Assembly (NCBI GenBank): GCA_020630575.1
Contig: JAHDBD010000017.1
Location: 1 to 64,000 of the forward strand
Length of the DNA: 64,000 bases
Source of the DNA: Bernardetia sp.
GTDB lineage: Bacteria > Bacteroidota > Bacteroidia > Cytophagales > Bernardetiaceae
Direction of reading: 5' to 3'
The position numbers were made by a program, and so were the translations under genes. Below are positions 34,094 to 44,599 of the stretch, piece after piece. Position 1 is the stretch's first letter. Each line of letters starts with the position of its first letter. Below the pieces are notes generated by a model. It made no database searches. It saw nothing but the letters and a program-made list of their open reading frames with translations, and was not told the origin of the DNA.

Positions 34094-37000
34094 CTACTGC
34101 GCCAAATTAAATCGAACCTGCACACCAAACGCTGTATTATAACGAGGAAACGAATTACTCAGTCTTGGACGATTGATAGCTCTATCAAAATAAGCTGTCA
34201 AGTTTACACGCTTGTTTACCATATAGGCAAGTGTTGGTTTGAACTGTAAATTGAAATTTCCACCTGTAAAATCGCTGTCTTGTGTTCCGTCAGTGTCTAT
34301 TTTGCGCTGGATAACTTTTGTATCTCTAAGCGTTACGGCACAACGGAAAGTCAAATCATTTTTCAAAACTACATCGGTAAACGGAATTTTTACGCCTTTT
34401 CTGACAAAACCAACATCAAAAACAAAATCATTATTTTTCTGCTCGGCAAGTTGAGAGTTTGAAAGATTTAATGAAAGTGTACGGTCTTTATTGAAATTGA
34501 AACGGAACGTAATGTCATTATTTGTACGAATATTAATTCCGATAAGTGGACTAAAACGCTCACTAATACTCACTTGATTGACAACAAAAACAGGTTGTAA
34601 ATTTCCAGTTTCTGGGTCAATAAGGTCTGCCAAAGGAACATTATATTCTGTTATTCCCAAATTCAGATAGGAGAAATCATACAAAAGTGAAGATGTATAA
34701 CTTCCAACTGCGTATGTAGATTGATAACCATGAGTAATGCTAATAGAACGGAAACGGTCTTTGAAAATCCCCAAATTAGTCAAGCCATTGTATGTCAATC
34801 GCCAGTTTGGTAATGGAATTTTTGGAAATTCTGAAGTCGTATTTCTACCTGAATAAGCTGATAAAAAGGCAGGAATCAAAACATCTTGCGAACCAATATC
34901 ATAGTCTCCTGCTTGATTTTCGGCATCTAAAGAACTTTTTACAGTCGCTCTATTTGCAATAAAATCATCAAACAAAGGAGAGTTTCCAAACTCATCATCT
35001 TTTGAAAAAGCAGTTGATAAACTAAAATATGAAATATTATAATTACCAGTTCTTACAGCAGTTTCAGAAACATACTCATCACTAAAAGGATCGTAACGCA
35101 GCACTTCCGAATAATTTGCGCCTTGCGTTCGCTGTCCTTCTATCTGCAACTGAAAATCTTTCAATGGTTCAATATCCATACGAATACTTAGTGTTTTGGC
35201 TTGGTCTTGAACAATCGGATTTGTTTGTGATTGTGACCTTGATAGATAACCATTATTTGCCATATCCAAAATGTTATCTCGGCTCTGACTTCCCAAAACA
35301 AACGGCACACCAGGGGCAGCAAAGTTTTGGTCTAATCCAAAATATTTTGGTGTAGTCAAAAGATTTGGAAGCATGGTATTTCCATTGACAGAATAATTAA
35401 TTGTTATTCGTTTGACAGATAAAAGTGCTTTTACTGCACCTTCTCCAACTCCACCACCAGAAGAACTTCCTTTTTTGCCTTTTTGCTTTTCCATTTCAGC
35501 CTTTAGCTTTTCTTGAATACGAAGCTGCTTTTTGTCTAGTCTGGCAACTTTTCTATCATATTTTTCATTGATTTTTTCTTGCTTTGAAGAATCTATTTGA
35601 GCAATCATTACAGAATCAATAAAAACAGAATCTACCAATCTATCTAATTTGATATTACGAATTTTATTTTTTCGTTCTTTTTTATCTCTAAATTTCTTAA
35701 TTCTATATTCCAAACGCTTTTGTTTTGGCGATTCGGTCGGACGAGAAGTGGCATTATTTTGATTATCTCTGCCTTGTCGTTTTGGAGCAGTTACTTCTCT
35801 CAAATACGGACTTTTATTATACAATTTCTGCATATCAATTTGTCCATTTATCAAAAACTGATTGCTACTCCTTGCCATATTTCCAAGTGTATCAGCTATA
35901 CCCACAGCATTTGCTGTCCATGTATAATTGGAAGAACGACGAACATCTGCATTCAAGAAATCTATTGCAGGAAATTTATCTAAAGGAATACGATAATTCA
36001 GTGTGGTAGCTTGTGAGAAAAACTTCATTCTACCCAAAGATTGAATGTTTGACCAAACAGAATCTCGTTTTTCTTGTGTATTGAGTTCCCCTGCTGGCTC
36101 ATCAATAATTGCCGAAGCTGTCGCATTATAATCTGCTAACAAACTTTTGGTAAAATTCCATTGAACCGTATAATTTCTATCAAAGAAAAATGACTTTTGA
36201 AAGAATGGTAAAACTCCATCTGTTGTCAGTTGAGCATTTCGATATTGAGTTTTGGCAAAACGTCTGTTTACCTGTCCTGCAACTGTAATATTATTTGGTA
36301 AATAATTGAAATTAAAATCCCTGATAAATTTGAGATAAGGAGCATTTAATAATTCATTTTTCTTAAATGGCTCAAATGGTTTTACATCAAATCCATAATT
36401 ATAGACTAAGCCTACTTTGGTTTCTCGTAGTTCGTCGGTTGCTAGTCTGATATTTGTGCGTTTCGAATCGGTATAAGAAACTGAAGCAGCAAAGTTTTCG
36501 ATATCCCAAAAATCTTCTTTTGCATCTGGATTTACTCGCTGTTTTCGGATATTGGTTAAGTTTATACTTCGCCTTGTAAGTCTATCTTGAACTAAATTTC
36601 TATAATCTCGCCTTGCACTTTCATTATCAAAAGAAGTTTCTAAAGAACGTTCTAATCGAATATCTGGGTCAAGAGGATTGAAAAGTGGTGTTACTCGTGT
36701 CTGTTCGAAACCTACAAATAAAGGAAGTGCAATTCCCAAACGATTCAAAAATATTTTATCTAATTGCGTAGCAGCCGAAACATCATAAAATAAATTTGTT
36801 TCTCTTGAACGATCAGAAATTCGGTCTTGAATACCTCCAAAAAATGGCGTGCTGTATCGTAAAGCTGCATTTACAGTGGCAAAATCTGCTAATTGTGTTT
36901 GTAGTTGTAAGTTTGTAGCCCAGCCACCTTCTTTATTAAAATCGGTTACACGGAGTTCATTTGCCCACACACAAACTGATTTTGGCTGTTCGTCTGCTGT

Positions 37001-40000
37001 TTTTGGATTTCGAATTCCTATCATAATAAGCTGAACACTACTCAAATCTGGATTACCTACAACCCTAAGTTTATACTTTTCAAAAATTCGCTCATACGGA
37101 ACTCTTACACTAAGTCCACTTGCATTACGTTCTGTTTTGGTATCGTAAAGTGCATCAAAAGGCAAATCAATTTCATTTTCTTGTAACCAAATTTGATTTG
37201 GAAGAGAAGAACCTGCTGCTGACATCTTTAGAGGAACTTCAATTTCATAGTAATTTTCTTTAAAATCTGTTCCCAAACGTAAAAATGCTGTAACTTCTCC
37301 ATCATTTGCTGTTGCACTATTTGCGTGCAAAAACATTTTCAAACGCTTATAAAAAACAAAGTCATAAATAATATTTTTATAGGCTGCACGGCTATCTCCA
37401 TCTTGTAAATCTTCTACACAAAGTTGTAAAGATTGTTCATTCAGACGAGCTTGAGTAATTGAAGTTGGGTCAGTATCACGCTGAAAATTCGGAGGAACAG
37501 AATATGAAATTCCATTCGAATTTGCTCCTGCATCACTTCCATTTTCTTCAATATTAACAGTAGAAATAATAAACTGAGGGTCGTAAGGCTCAACAGGGCG
37601 AGCTAAACCTTCATCTTGCAATGAAGCAAAATAAGGTCTCCATTGCGCTCCCACAAACTGAAAATGTGCCATACGCATCACCACAGGCTGTTCCCAATCT
37701 GTCATAAACAAACGAATAAAACGAATAGACTTAAAGCCATCAATACTTCCAATTTTATCATCAAATTCACGAATCGGAATACGGAATTGATACCATTTGA
37801 CTCTATCGCCATTGCGTTCAACAGTTACCTCATCAACTACATATTTGTTGTTTGCTAATTGATTTGGTCTTAAATCTACCTCATATTGATAATAACCATC
37901 TAAGTCTGAAAGTGTATTATCTCTATTCAAATCTTCATTGTCTGGTAATGTTGTTGAAGAAGCCGTACCTGCATTTTCAGGCGAATTTCCTTCTGTTCCA
38001 TTAAAATCAAAATAACGTCCTAGAATTTTTCTATTGGCATCGTCTTGGTCTCCTCCCAAATAATATCTAAAATTATCTTTTGATGGATCGGCTTGTAAAC
38101 GCTGAAAAGCTGCTGCACTCAAACGAGGCTGAACGGCTGCTAAGTAATCTCTAAATTGAAAACGCTCGTCTTCATCGCTAAGTCCATCAAGTCCAACATC
38201 TTGTTTTGCTCTTGCTCCATCTTCTGCTGAGAAAGCATCTGTTAAATATTGTTGATTGGTTACTTTTCCCCAAACAGTTTCTTCTACATCGTTCAAATCT
38301 GCATCAGTGACAGGCAAACCGTTTTCAAAACCGTGTCTTCTGTCAGGAATTACATCTTCTGAGATATTTCCTAAGTTGATATAAAATTTTCCTCCTGTTG
38401 TATTCGAAACTCCTGCACCATCTGGAGTTTCTACTCGTCCATTCTGACCTTGAATAAACGGATCCATTAGCCAAAATTCGATATACTGAATATTTATATT
38501 ATCAAAATCGACATTATAAGTAATTCCTTTGGTGATGGCTGCAAAGTTTTCTTTTGGATTACGAAGTGTTCCATCTACATTCAGATCTGGATTATAATTA
38601 TACTGTCCTGGATAAGAAGGATAATATGCCAAATCAAAAGTAATTTCTGGTGGATTGATTTGCTGATTATCACGCTGCTGGAAAATTTCATTAAATTCAA
38701 CTTGACGAACATAATGGTTTTCCTTGTCTTGGTCAGTAATATTATCAGGAACTTGACTTGCCAAACCACCTGTAAAAAATGCTGTTACATCTACTGTATG
38801 CCATGAGAGCTTAGCTCTTTTATAAGAATAATTGAGACCATCAAAACCTGTTTCTGGACGGAAAAGTCTTGGTGTACTTCCTAACTTCCACGTAACAGGC
38901 TGACGAGTAAGGTCATACGGAATTTCACTACTTTCAAAATCATCTACATACGAAGCTGCTTCTCCTCCATTTCGTTTAATAACATTATTTTCTCCTGGGA
39001 TAAGCTGTGCATATTCTCCTCTAAAAGTAATCGTCGATTTTTCTTTTGTATCAAGTCCTGGAATTGCATCTATCATTCTTGTCAAAAACCCTGATTCTTT
39101 CTGAATACTTGCTGTTGCACCTATCATTGTATTTCTGACAGGTTCTAAACCTGTTGTAACACGAGTGATAATAGGACGTTCATTTAAGTGTAAAAGTGTA
39201 GCTGAAAACTTAACATCTTTATTCAAAATATATTCGGCATCAAGACCCATAATATTTCGCTGCTGAACACTAAATAAATCGGCTCTTTCATACTGAATGG
39301 TAATATCTTTTCCTGAAGCCAAAACGCCTTCATTCAAAATACGAACTCTACCAAATTGATAATCAACAGTATAGTCTGCGCCTTCTGAAAGCATAACCGA
39401 ACCTGCACGAACCATAACCGAACCTTCTGAAATATTAATTCCTGGTAAAACAACTTCATTTCCTCCAGCACTTTGGTACGAACCTTTCAAGAAATATTTA
39501 CTCTTATTGGCATATAAAACGGCATCAGCTTGTGTACCGTCATAGAGTTCATTAAAGACATATTTGTCAATGAATTGCACTTCAGAAACGGGGTCAAAAT
39601 AACTCAACAGTTTATCTCCAAATGGCTCAACAACTGGGAAAATAATTCTTGCTTGGTCAGACTGAACAGTAATATTTTCTAAAAAATCAAAATTTCCATC
39701 TACTTGTGGGTCAAGATTTGGATTCAATCTATCCATATTGGTCAATTGAACTAAGGGAACATCTTCAGTTCTTAAACCTTCATGCAAACTTGGATTATCA
39801 ATTCCTGTAATGTCATCACGATAAATAACTTGAAGTTGAAAATTTTCTGGACGCAGTTGAGTTGCTTGTAAGGAATAAATATTTTTCATCATTAAATCCC
39901 ACAAAGGCAAATCAGTTCGGATGGTTGGAGGACTTAATAATTTCATAAAAATAGCTGCATTTGCATCTCTATTTTGGTAGTCTTCTGTCATTTCTCCTAC

Positions 40001-41494
40001 CTTAAAAACTTGTCCATTGTAGGTGTATTCATATGCAACAGCCAAAATTTCATCATTTCTAAGAGGTTGTTGTAATGAAATATAACCTAATTGTGGGTGG
40101 AAAGTAAACTCATTATTGCTTAGTTTTCTTGCCGAGCGAAGAAAAGAATAATCTGTTCCGTTTTCAAGATTGAAAGCCCCACTTTCTAAGATTTGTGTTA
40201 GTTGGTCTGGTGTCCTTGTGAGGTCTTTTACCTGTTGAAACAAATTATTTGCATCATTTCTAGCTGCTCCTCCAATTCCATTAAATCGTTCTCTGTATGG
40301 CGCACCTTCTCCCAAATCCATAAAACCAATGATGTTTCGAAGTGTTTGTGTATCATTATTTCTATTGGTTACATATACCTCAACACGAGTAATATTGACT
40401 CCTGAAACAACACTTGGAACAGCACGCAAAGCCTCTTCATAGTTATCTCTAAAAAATTGTCCTAAGAAAAAGTGTTGATTAGCTTCATATTGGTCTGCAC
40501 GAATTTCGAATTCTTTTCCCTGCGCCCCATTTCGAATGGTAATACTTTCAGAAACTCCTCTTTGATTTGCAATAAGTGTATTGAGCCATAATCTACCAAA
40601 ACGAAGACGAGTAGTTACACCCATTAGATTCTGACTTCCTGTAATAAGTGTATTGGTAGTATTCAAACTCACATTTCCAAACTGAACTTGCTGAACAATA
40701 TCTTCCTCATAACCTGTATATCCTTGATTAAAACGATTTTCGAATTGAAAAGCTGCCTTTGTATCAAAGTTTGCATTGAGTTGCATTTTTTCGCCTAGCT
40801 TTCCTAAAATTGAAAACTGAATACGTTGGTCAAAATTAATTCCTCCATTGCGTTGCTGGCGAACAGGAATTTGTGGGTTGTCGATTCTTTGCCATTTTCC
40901 CCCAAAATCTAATAAAACAGAACCTGTTGGCTGGATTTCAATTTTATCTCCTCCCAAAACTCTTCCCAAACCAGAAGGTAAAGCCACTTCAATTTTGGGA
41001 ACTTTACTGGTTTCGGCTGCCTGTTCGTTGCTTTCTTCTTGTATTTTTTCTTTATAATAAGCTACATCATCGTAATAGGTTTTGAGCTTTGTATAATCTT
41101 CAACTGAAATTCTACCCAAAGGTGTGTAAGAATTTGGTCCATCACGACGTAAAACATCATAAAATTCTCCTGTGTCATCTAATCGATAGACAGCATCAAG
41201 ACTTCTAGGGTCTGGAAGTTGTAAAAGTGGCGACGACAAATCAGGCTCTAACATCGGATTTTGAGTTTCTCCTTCAGTAGTGCTTGATTTTATTTGTTGG
41301 TCATAAAATAGAAGTGAATCTATATTATTTACTACCGTCGTATCTTGGGCAAAAACACTATTTACAGAGGAGTAAAAAACAGAAATACCTCCAAAAATAA
41401 ATAGCAATGTTATACTATGAATAAGAAAACGAAAGTATATAAAATTTGCAGAACGCAAACTATAAACGGATTGGGCGAAATGGGTTCGCTGCAT
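34094..41494 (-). CDS. sprA: SprA, outer-membrane translocon of the type IX secretion system
   Basis: A 2466-residue protein of the SprA/SOV family, the very large beta-barrel through which type IX substrates cross the outer membrane; needed for gliding in Flavobacterium. After an N-terminal hydrophobic export signal (about 20-48, ending in VFAQD) come the SprA N-terminal domains (GGKWQRIDNPQIPVRQQRNGG, FSILGKLGEKMQLNANFDTK) and alternating beta strands with DxNxDNxLSDLDGYYQYEVDL-type loops up to the terminal FGVQVRFNLAQ. A lysine-rich stretch at about residues 1950-2030 is charged and likely exposed. Length agrees with family members. The last 28 codons have a second copy at 33295-33380 beyond the RAYT gene. 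Confidence 0.95.
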   Translation of the reverse strand: MQRTHFAQSVYSLRSANFIYFRFLIHSITLLFIFGGISVFYSSVNSVFAQDTTVVNNIDSLLFYDQQIKSSTTEGETQNPMLEPDLSSPLLQLPDPRSLDAVYRLDDTGEFYDVLRRDGPNSYTPLGRISVEDYTKLKTYYDDVAYYKEKIQEESNEQAAETSKVPKIEVALPSGLGRVLGGDKIEIQPTGSVLLDFGGKWQRIDNPQIPVRQQRNGGINFDQRIQFSILGKLGEKMQLNANFDTKAAFQFENRFNQGYTGYEEDIVQQVQFGNVSLNTTNTLITGSQNLMGVTTRLRFGRLWLNTLIANQRGVSESITIRNGAQGKEFEIRADQYEANQHFFLGQFFRDNYEEALRAVPSVVSGVNITRVEVYVTNRNNDTQTLRNIIGFMDLGEGAPYRERFNGIGGAARNDANNLFQQVKDLTRTPDQLTQILESGAFNLENGTDYSFLRSARKLSNNEFTFHPQLGYISLQQPLRNDEILAVAYEYTYNGQVFKVGEMTEDYQNRDANAAIFMKLLSPPTIRTDLPLWDLMMKNIYSLQATQLRPENFQLQVIYRDDITGIDNPSLHEGLRTEDVPLVQLTNMDRLNPNLDPQVDGNFDFLENITVQSDQARIIFPVVEPFGDKLLSYFDPVSEVQFIDKYVFNELYDGTQADAVLYANKSKYFLKGSYQSAGGNEVVLPGINISEGSVMVRAGSVMLSEGADYTVDYQFGRVRILNEGVLASGKDITIQYERADLFSVQQRNIMGLDAEYILNKDVKFSATLLHLNERPIITRVTTGLEPVRNTMIGATASIQKESGFLTRMIDAIPGLDTKEKSTITFRGEYAQLIPGENNVIKRNGGEAASYVDDFESSEIPYDLTRQPVTWKLGSTPRLFRPETGFDGLNYSYKRAKLSWHTVDVTAFFTGGLASQVPDNITDQDKENHYVRQVEFNEIFQQRDNQQINPPEITFDLAYYPSYPGQYNYNPDLNVDGTLRNPKENFAAITKGITYNVDFDNINIQYIEFWLMDPFIQGQNGRVETPDGAGVSNTTGGKFYINLGNISEDVIPDRRHGFENGLPVTDADLNDVEETVWGKVTNQQYLTDAFSAEDGARAKQDVGLDGLSDEDERFQFRDYLAAVQPRLSAAAFQRLQADPSKDNFRYYLGGDQDDANRKILGRYFDFNGTEGNSPENAGTASSTTLPDNEDLNRDNTLSDLDGYYQYEVDLRPNQLANNKYVVDEVTVERNGDRVKWYQFRIPIREFDDKIGSIDGFKSIRFIRLFMTDWEQPVVMRMAHFQFVGAQWRPYFASLQDEGLARPVEPYDPQFIISTVNIEENGSDAGANSNGISYSVPPNFQRDTDPTSITQARLNEQSLQLCVEDLQDGDSRAAYKNIIYDFVFYKRLKMFLHANSATANDGEVTAFLRLGTDFKENYYEIEVPLKMSAAGSSLPNQIWLQENEIDLPFDALYDTKTERNASGLSVRVPYERIFEKYKLRVVGNPDLSSVQLIMIGIRNPKTADEQPKSVCVWANELRVTDFNKEGGWATNLQLQTQLADFATVNAALRYSTPFFGGIQDRISDRSRETNLFYDVSAATQLDKIFLNRLGIALPLFVGFEQTRVTPLFNPLDPDIRLERSLETSFDNESARRDYRNLVQDRLTRRSINLTNIRKQRVNPDAKEDFWDIENFAASVSYTDSKRTNIRLATDELRETKVGLVYNYGFDVKPFEPFKKNELLNAPYLKFIRDFNFNYLPNNITVAGQVNRRFAKTQYRNAQLTTDGVLPFFQKSFFFDRNYTVQWNFTKSLLADYNATASAIIDEPAGELNTQEKRDSVWSNIQSLGRMKFFSQATTLNYRIPLDKFPAIDFLNADVRRSSNYTWTANAVGIADTLGNMARSSNQFLINGQIDMQKLYNKSPYLREVTAPKRQGRDNQNNATSRPTESPKQKRLEYRIKKFRDKKERKNKIRNIKLDRLVDSVFIDSVMIAQIDSSKQEKINEKYDRKVARLDKKQLRIQEKLKAEMEKQKGKKGSSSGGGVGEGAVKALLSVKRITINYSVNGNTMLPNLLTTPKYFGLDQNFAAPGVPFVLGSQSRDNILDMANNGYLSRSQSQTNPIVQDQAKTLSIRMDIEPLKDFQLQIEGQRTQGANYSEVLRYDPFSDEYVSETAVRTGNYNISYFSLSTAFSKDDEFGNSPLFDDFIANRATVKSSLDAENQAGDYDIGSQDVLIPAFLSAYSGRNTTSEFPKIPLPNWRLTYNGLTNLGIFKDRFRSISITHGYQSTYAVGSYTSSLLYDFSYLNLGITEYNVPLADLIDPETGNLQPVFVVNQVSISERFSPLIGINIRTNNDITFRFNFNKDRTLSLNLSNSQLAEQKNNDFVFDVGFVRKGVKIPFTDVVLKNDLTFRCAVTLRDTKVIQRKIDTDGTQDSDFTGGNFNLQFKPTLAYMVNKRVNLTAYFDRAINRPRLSNSFPRYNTAFGVQVRFNLAQ

Positions 41495-42147
41495 AAGTAA
41501 TTGTATCTAAAAGAGTTATCGTATTTTATCGTATTGATTCTATTCAATTTTATAGTTTGAAATAGAATTTCTATTTAATTATATTTTTCAAATCTATCAT
41601 CAGTGAGTACACCAACAACTTTCAGAATAAAAGGCATTGATAAATAATAAGCCAATTACAAAATTAGCATTTTAGAATTTAAAACAAACTAAATTCAAAT
41701 TTTGATAGCTAGATAATATTAGACCAATGTATTTATAAAGAGCAACTAAAATAATTAAATAGAAAAGTAGATTTTTGTCATAGAGGAATTAACAGGCTTT
41801 GATATACTTCTTAAAGGGATAATTTTTGTATTTATGGGGTAGTTATTCTGAACTGTATACGTATCTTTTTTAGATGTTATCAAAAGAAATCAAGGAAAGA
41901 GAATACAAATATTCTCAAAAAAATAGAGATTTCAAAATTGTTCTCTAATTTTGAAGAGTTAAATGTAATTTTTGTTTATTCCAATTAGACCAGATATAGA
42001 AATAAGTAATAAGAGGTAATATTCAAAAAGATAAATAATTATTCTTATGAAAATAACTAATTGTTTTTTAAATTAGTAACTTGTAGAGCTTAAAATACAA
42101 CGTATTATTCCACTTATTTTTTTAAATCCAAATTTGTTGAGTTTACT
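41495..42147. other. 653-bp divergent intergenic region between sprA and the kinase
   Basis: Very AT-rich. Must carry the sprA promoter and that of the rightward kinase. An 11-base ACACCAACAAC (41610-41620) looks like a half-copy of the dispersed palindrome found at 16734, 53971 and 54085. I see no RNA gene or open frame worth calling. Confidence 0.5.
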
Positions 42148-44322
42148 ATGAAAAAATGGCTTCTATTGCTATTTTTTTGGTTTATTATATTTCCCTATTC
42201 ATTTGCTCAATCAGATACAGCAGATGAAGAGTGGAACAAAACACAGTTGATTTTTCTTTCTTCGCCAAAAGATATAACACCATACGAAAAGCTCGCTGAT
42301 TTAATCAGTGAAGGAAATGAAAAGTTAAATCAAAAAAGAATCAATTCCCTACAAGAAAAAATAAATAAAACAACCCCAATAGCTATAAAAATCTATAGTC
42401 ATTGGCTAGAAGGAGATTTCTATGAAAACATTGGAAAGCGAGGACTTTCATTAGAGCGAAATCTGAGAGCATATAAACTAGCCAAAGATAATAATTTACT
42501 CAAAGAAAGAGCTTTTTCAGCCAAGTTTTTGGCTAGTAATTATATTCGGCTTGGTTTGGAAGAACAAGCCATTATTTATGCCTTAGATGCTTCACAGATT
42601 TTTACAAAGATAGATGATAAAGTGAATAAGGTAGTTTTGCTCTATACAATTGGAGATATTTATTTTCAGGTGGAAAACTATCAGGAAGCTATAAAAAATT
42701 ATAACTACGGATATAATTATGCTGTCAAAAATAATTTTGTGTGGGAACAACGCTATATAGCTAATAATTTGGGGGTGGCATATAGAGAAATTCAAAAATT
42801 AGATTCTTCACTTTATTATTATAGTATCGCCAAGCAAGTCGCCAAACAGACACAAGATACAATTGCCTTGGCTTTAGCTTATGGAAATATTGGCGAAATT
42901 TTTTATAAAAAGAAAAACTATGAGAAGGCTATTCTTTTATTAGAAGAAGATGTCCGTTTGAGTAGCCAATATAAAAATTGGGGCAGTGCAGCTAATGCTT
43001 TGGTTTTGTTAGGAAAAATATATAGAGAACGAGAAAATATTTCTCAATCTAGTGTGCATTTAGATAATGCTTATAAGATTGCTTCAAAAAACAACTTGCG
43101 TAAAACAATTGCTTCTATTTATGAGGAACAAGCTAAATTGTTTGTAAAAAAGGATAGTTTTCAAACAGCTCTTTATTTAGAACGACAAGCAAAATCAATT
43201 CTTGATTCTATTACGCACCGTGAAATAGCTATTAATTTAGCAGCCGTGCAATCAGCTTTTGAAAATGGACAAGCAATAACACAAGTAAAAATATTGGAAC
43301 AAGAGAATAAAAACAAACAAATAACAATTTGGACAACTACAATAGGGCTTTTTGCAGCCATATTTTTCCTCACACTCTTATTATATCAAAATCAACAAAA
43401 AAAGCAACTCAATAAAAAATTACTTGAAAAAAATAAAGAAACAGCAGACCAAAACACTCAACTTATTAGTCAAAAAGAAAAAATTGCTGCTCTTAATTTA
43501 AAACTTAACGATAAAGTAGAAAAAAGGACACAAGAGTTAGAAAGAAGTATAGAAAACTTAGCTGATGTAAGACACGAATTAGATAGTTTTATGTATAGAG
43601 CTTCACATGATTTACGTGCGCCTTTAGTGCGTTTGGAAGGATTAAATAATCTTTTAAAGATGTCTACAAAAGGGTTAGAAAATGATGAGAATATGCAATC
43701 TATTTACGAAGTTCATACCTACATAGAATTATTTGATGCAACTTTAAAGCAAATGGATACTATGCTTCGAAGGCTGATGCAACTTCATGACCTGATAGAA
43801 GAAGAATCTTATTTTACAGAGATACATAATTTGTACTTATTTGTAGAGGAAGCAAAAACAGCTGCTTATGATTATGCACCCAATGGAATATCTATAAAAG
43901 CAACAATTGAAACCCATGCGCCATTTATTACAGATAAAAAATGGCTGCGTTTGATTATAATTAATCTACTTCGAAATTCTCTTATTTATTATAATATGAA
44001 TACTAAACCTATTGTAGAACTATTTATTAAAGTAGAAAAAGAACAAGTTTTGATAGAAGTAAGTGATAATGGAGAAGGAATATCTGCTGATTTATTGAGT
44101 TCTATTTTTAATATGTTTGTTCGCTCTTCGGAACGTTCAATAGGAAGTGGTTTAGGACTTTATCTTGTCAAAAAAGCTGTTAATAAATTAGAAGGAAGTG
44201 TTTTTTGTAACTCTACTCCTTTTGTACAAACTACTTTTTCGGTTTATATTCCAAATCAAAACAAGGTGAGTGTAAATTCTAAAAAAGGAAATGATTTAAA
44301 CGAGATTTTTGTTTTTGCTTAA
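42148..44322 (+). CDS. TPR-containing membrane sensor histidine kinase
   Basis: A 724-residue sensor kinase. Signal peptide 1-20 (ends SFAQ), periplasmic TPR array at about 100-350 (for example LLYTIGDIYFQVENYQEAIKNY and NIGEIFYKKKNYEKAILLL), a transmembrane helix at 392-413, a coiled coil (415-475) and the kinase core. H487 in SHDLRAPL, N610 in NLLRNSL, DNGEG (640-644) and GSGLGL (666-671) are all intact. It has the same plan as the kinase at 666-2510 but is clearly divergent from it. No receiver or response regulator is attached or adjacent, so it is an orphan kinase. Confidence 0.9.
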   Translation: MKKWLLLLFFWFIIFPYSFAQSDTADEEWNKTQLIFLSSPKDITPYEKLADLISEGNEKLNQKRINSLQEKINKTTPIAIKIYSHWLEGDFYENIGKRGLSLERNLRAYKLAKDNNLLKERAFSAKFLASNYIRLGLEEQAIIYALDASQIFTKIDDKVNKVVLLYTIGDIYFQVENYQEAIKNYNYGYNYAVKNNFVWEQRYIANNLGVAYREIQKLDSSLYYYSIAKQVAKQTQDTIALALAYGNIGEIFYKKKNYEKAILLLEEDVRLSSQYKNWGSAANALVLLGKIYRERENISQSSVHLDNAYKIASKNNLRKTIASIYEEQAKLFVKKDSFQTALYLERQAKSILDSITHREIAINLAAVQSAFENGQAITQVKILEQENKNKQITIWTTTIGLFAAIFFLTLLLYQNQQKKQLNKKLLEKNKETADQNTQLISQKEKIAALNLKLNDKVEKRTQELERSIENLADVRHELDSFMYRASHDLRAPLVRLEGLNNLLKMSTKGLENDENMQSIYEVHTYIELFDATLKQMDTMLRRLMQLHDLIEEESYFTEIHNLYLFVEEAKTAAYDYAPNGISIKATIETHAPFITDKKWLRLIIINLLRNSLIYYNMNTKPIVELFIKVEKEQVLIEVSDNGEGISADLLSSIFNMFVRSSERSIGSGLGLYLVKKAVNKLEGSVFCNSTPFVQTTFSVYIPNQNKVSVNSKKGNDLNEIFVFA

Positions 44323-44390
44323 TAGAGTGTAACATAAGTTTTGCAATATTTAAAAAATATTTTTGATGACAAGTTTTATCAATGAAAACT

Positions 44391-44485
44391 AACTGTCAAA
44401 CACTTTCAGAAGTGTCTGACAGTTAAAAGAGCTAAACTATCTGACACTTTTGAACGGCTTTAGCCCTCAGGGAAGTTAAAGTGTC
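44391..44485. repeat. Intergenic hairpin repeats with GTCTGACA core
   Basis: Hairpin 1 pairs AACTGTCAAACACTT (44391-44405) with 44410-44424 (one mismatch). Hairpin 2 pairs GACACTTT (44443-44450) with AAAGTGTC (44478-44485) and encloses a small GGCT/AGCC stem. The halves share the ACTGTCAGACACTT motif. Located between convergent genes, they can terminate transcription. Confidence 0.7.
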
Positions 44486-44599
44486 TGCTAGGAATAAAAT
44501 AATCTCAAAACACAAATAAACTTTTGTTACACAATATGGTAGTAAAAAAATAAAACAGTCATTTTTTACCATCAAAATCTCCAAAGTTTGTTTTCAAAA

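Noticed and set aside
38581..38769. Frames inside sprA in other phases
   Set aside because: sprA is intact across this stretch; the frames are shadows created by its codon bias.
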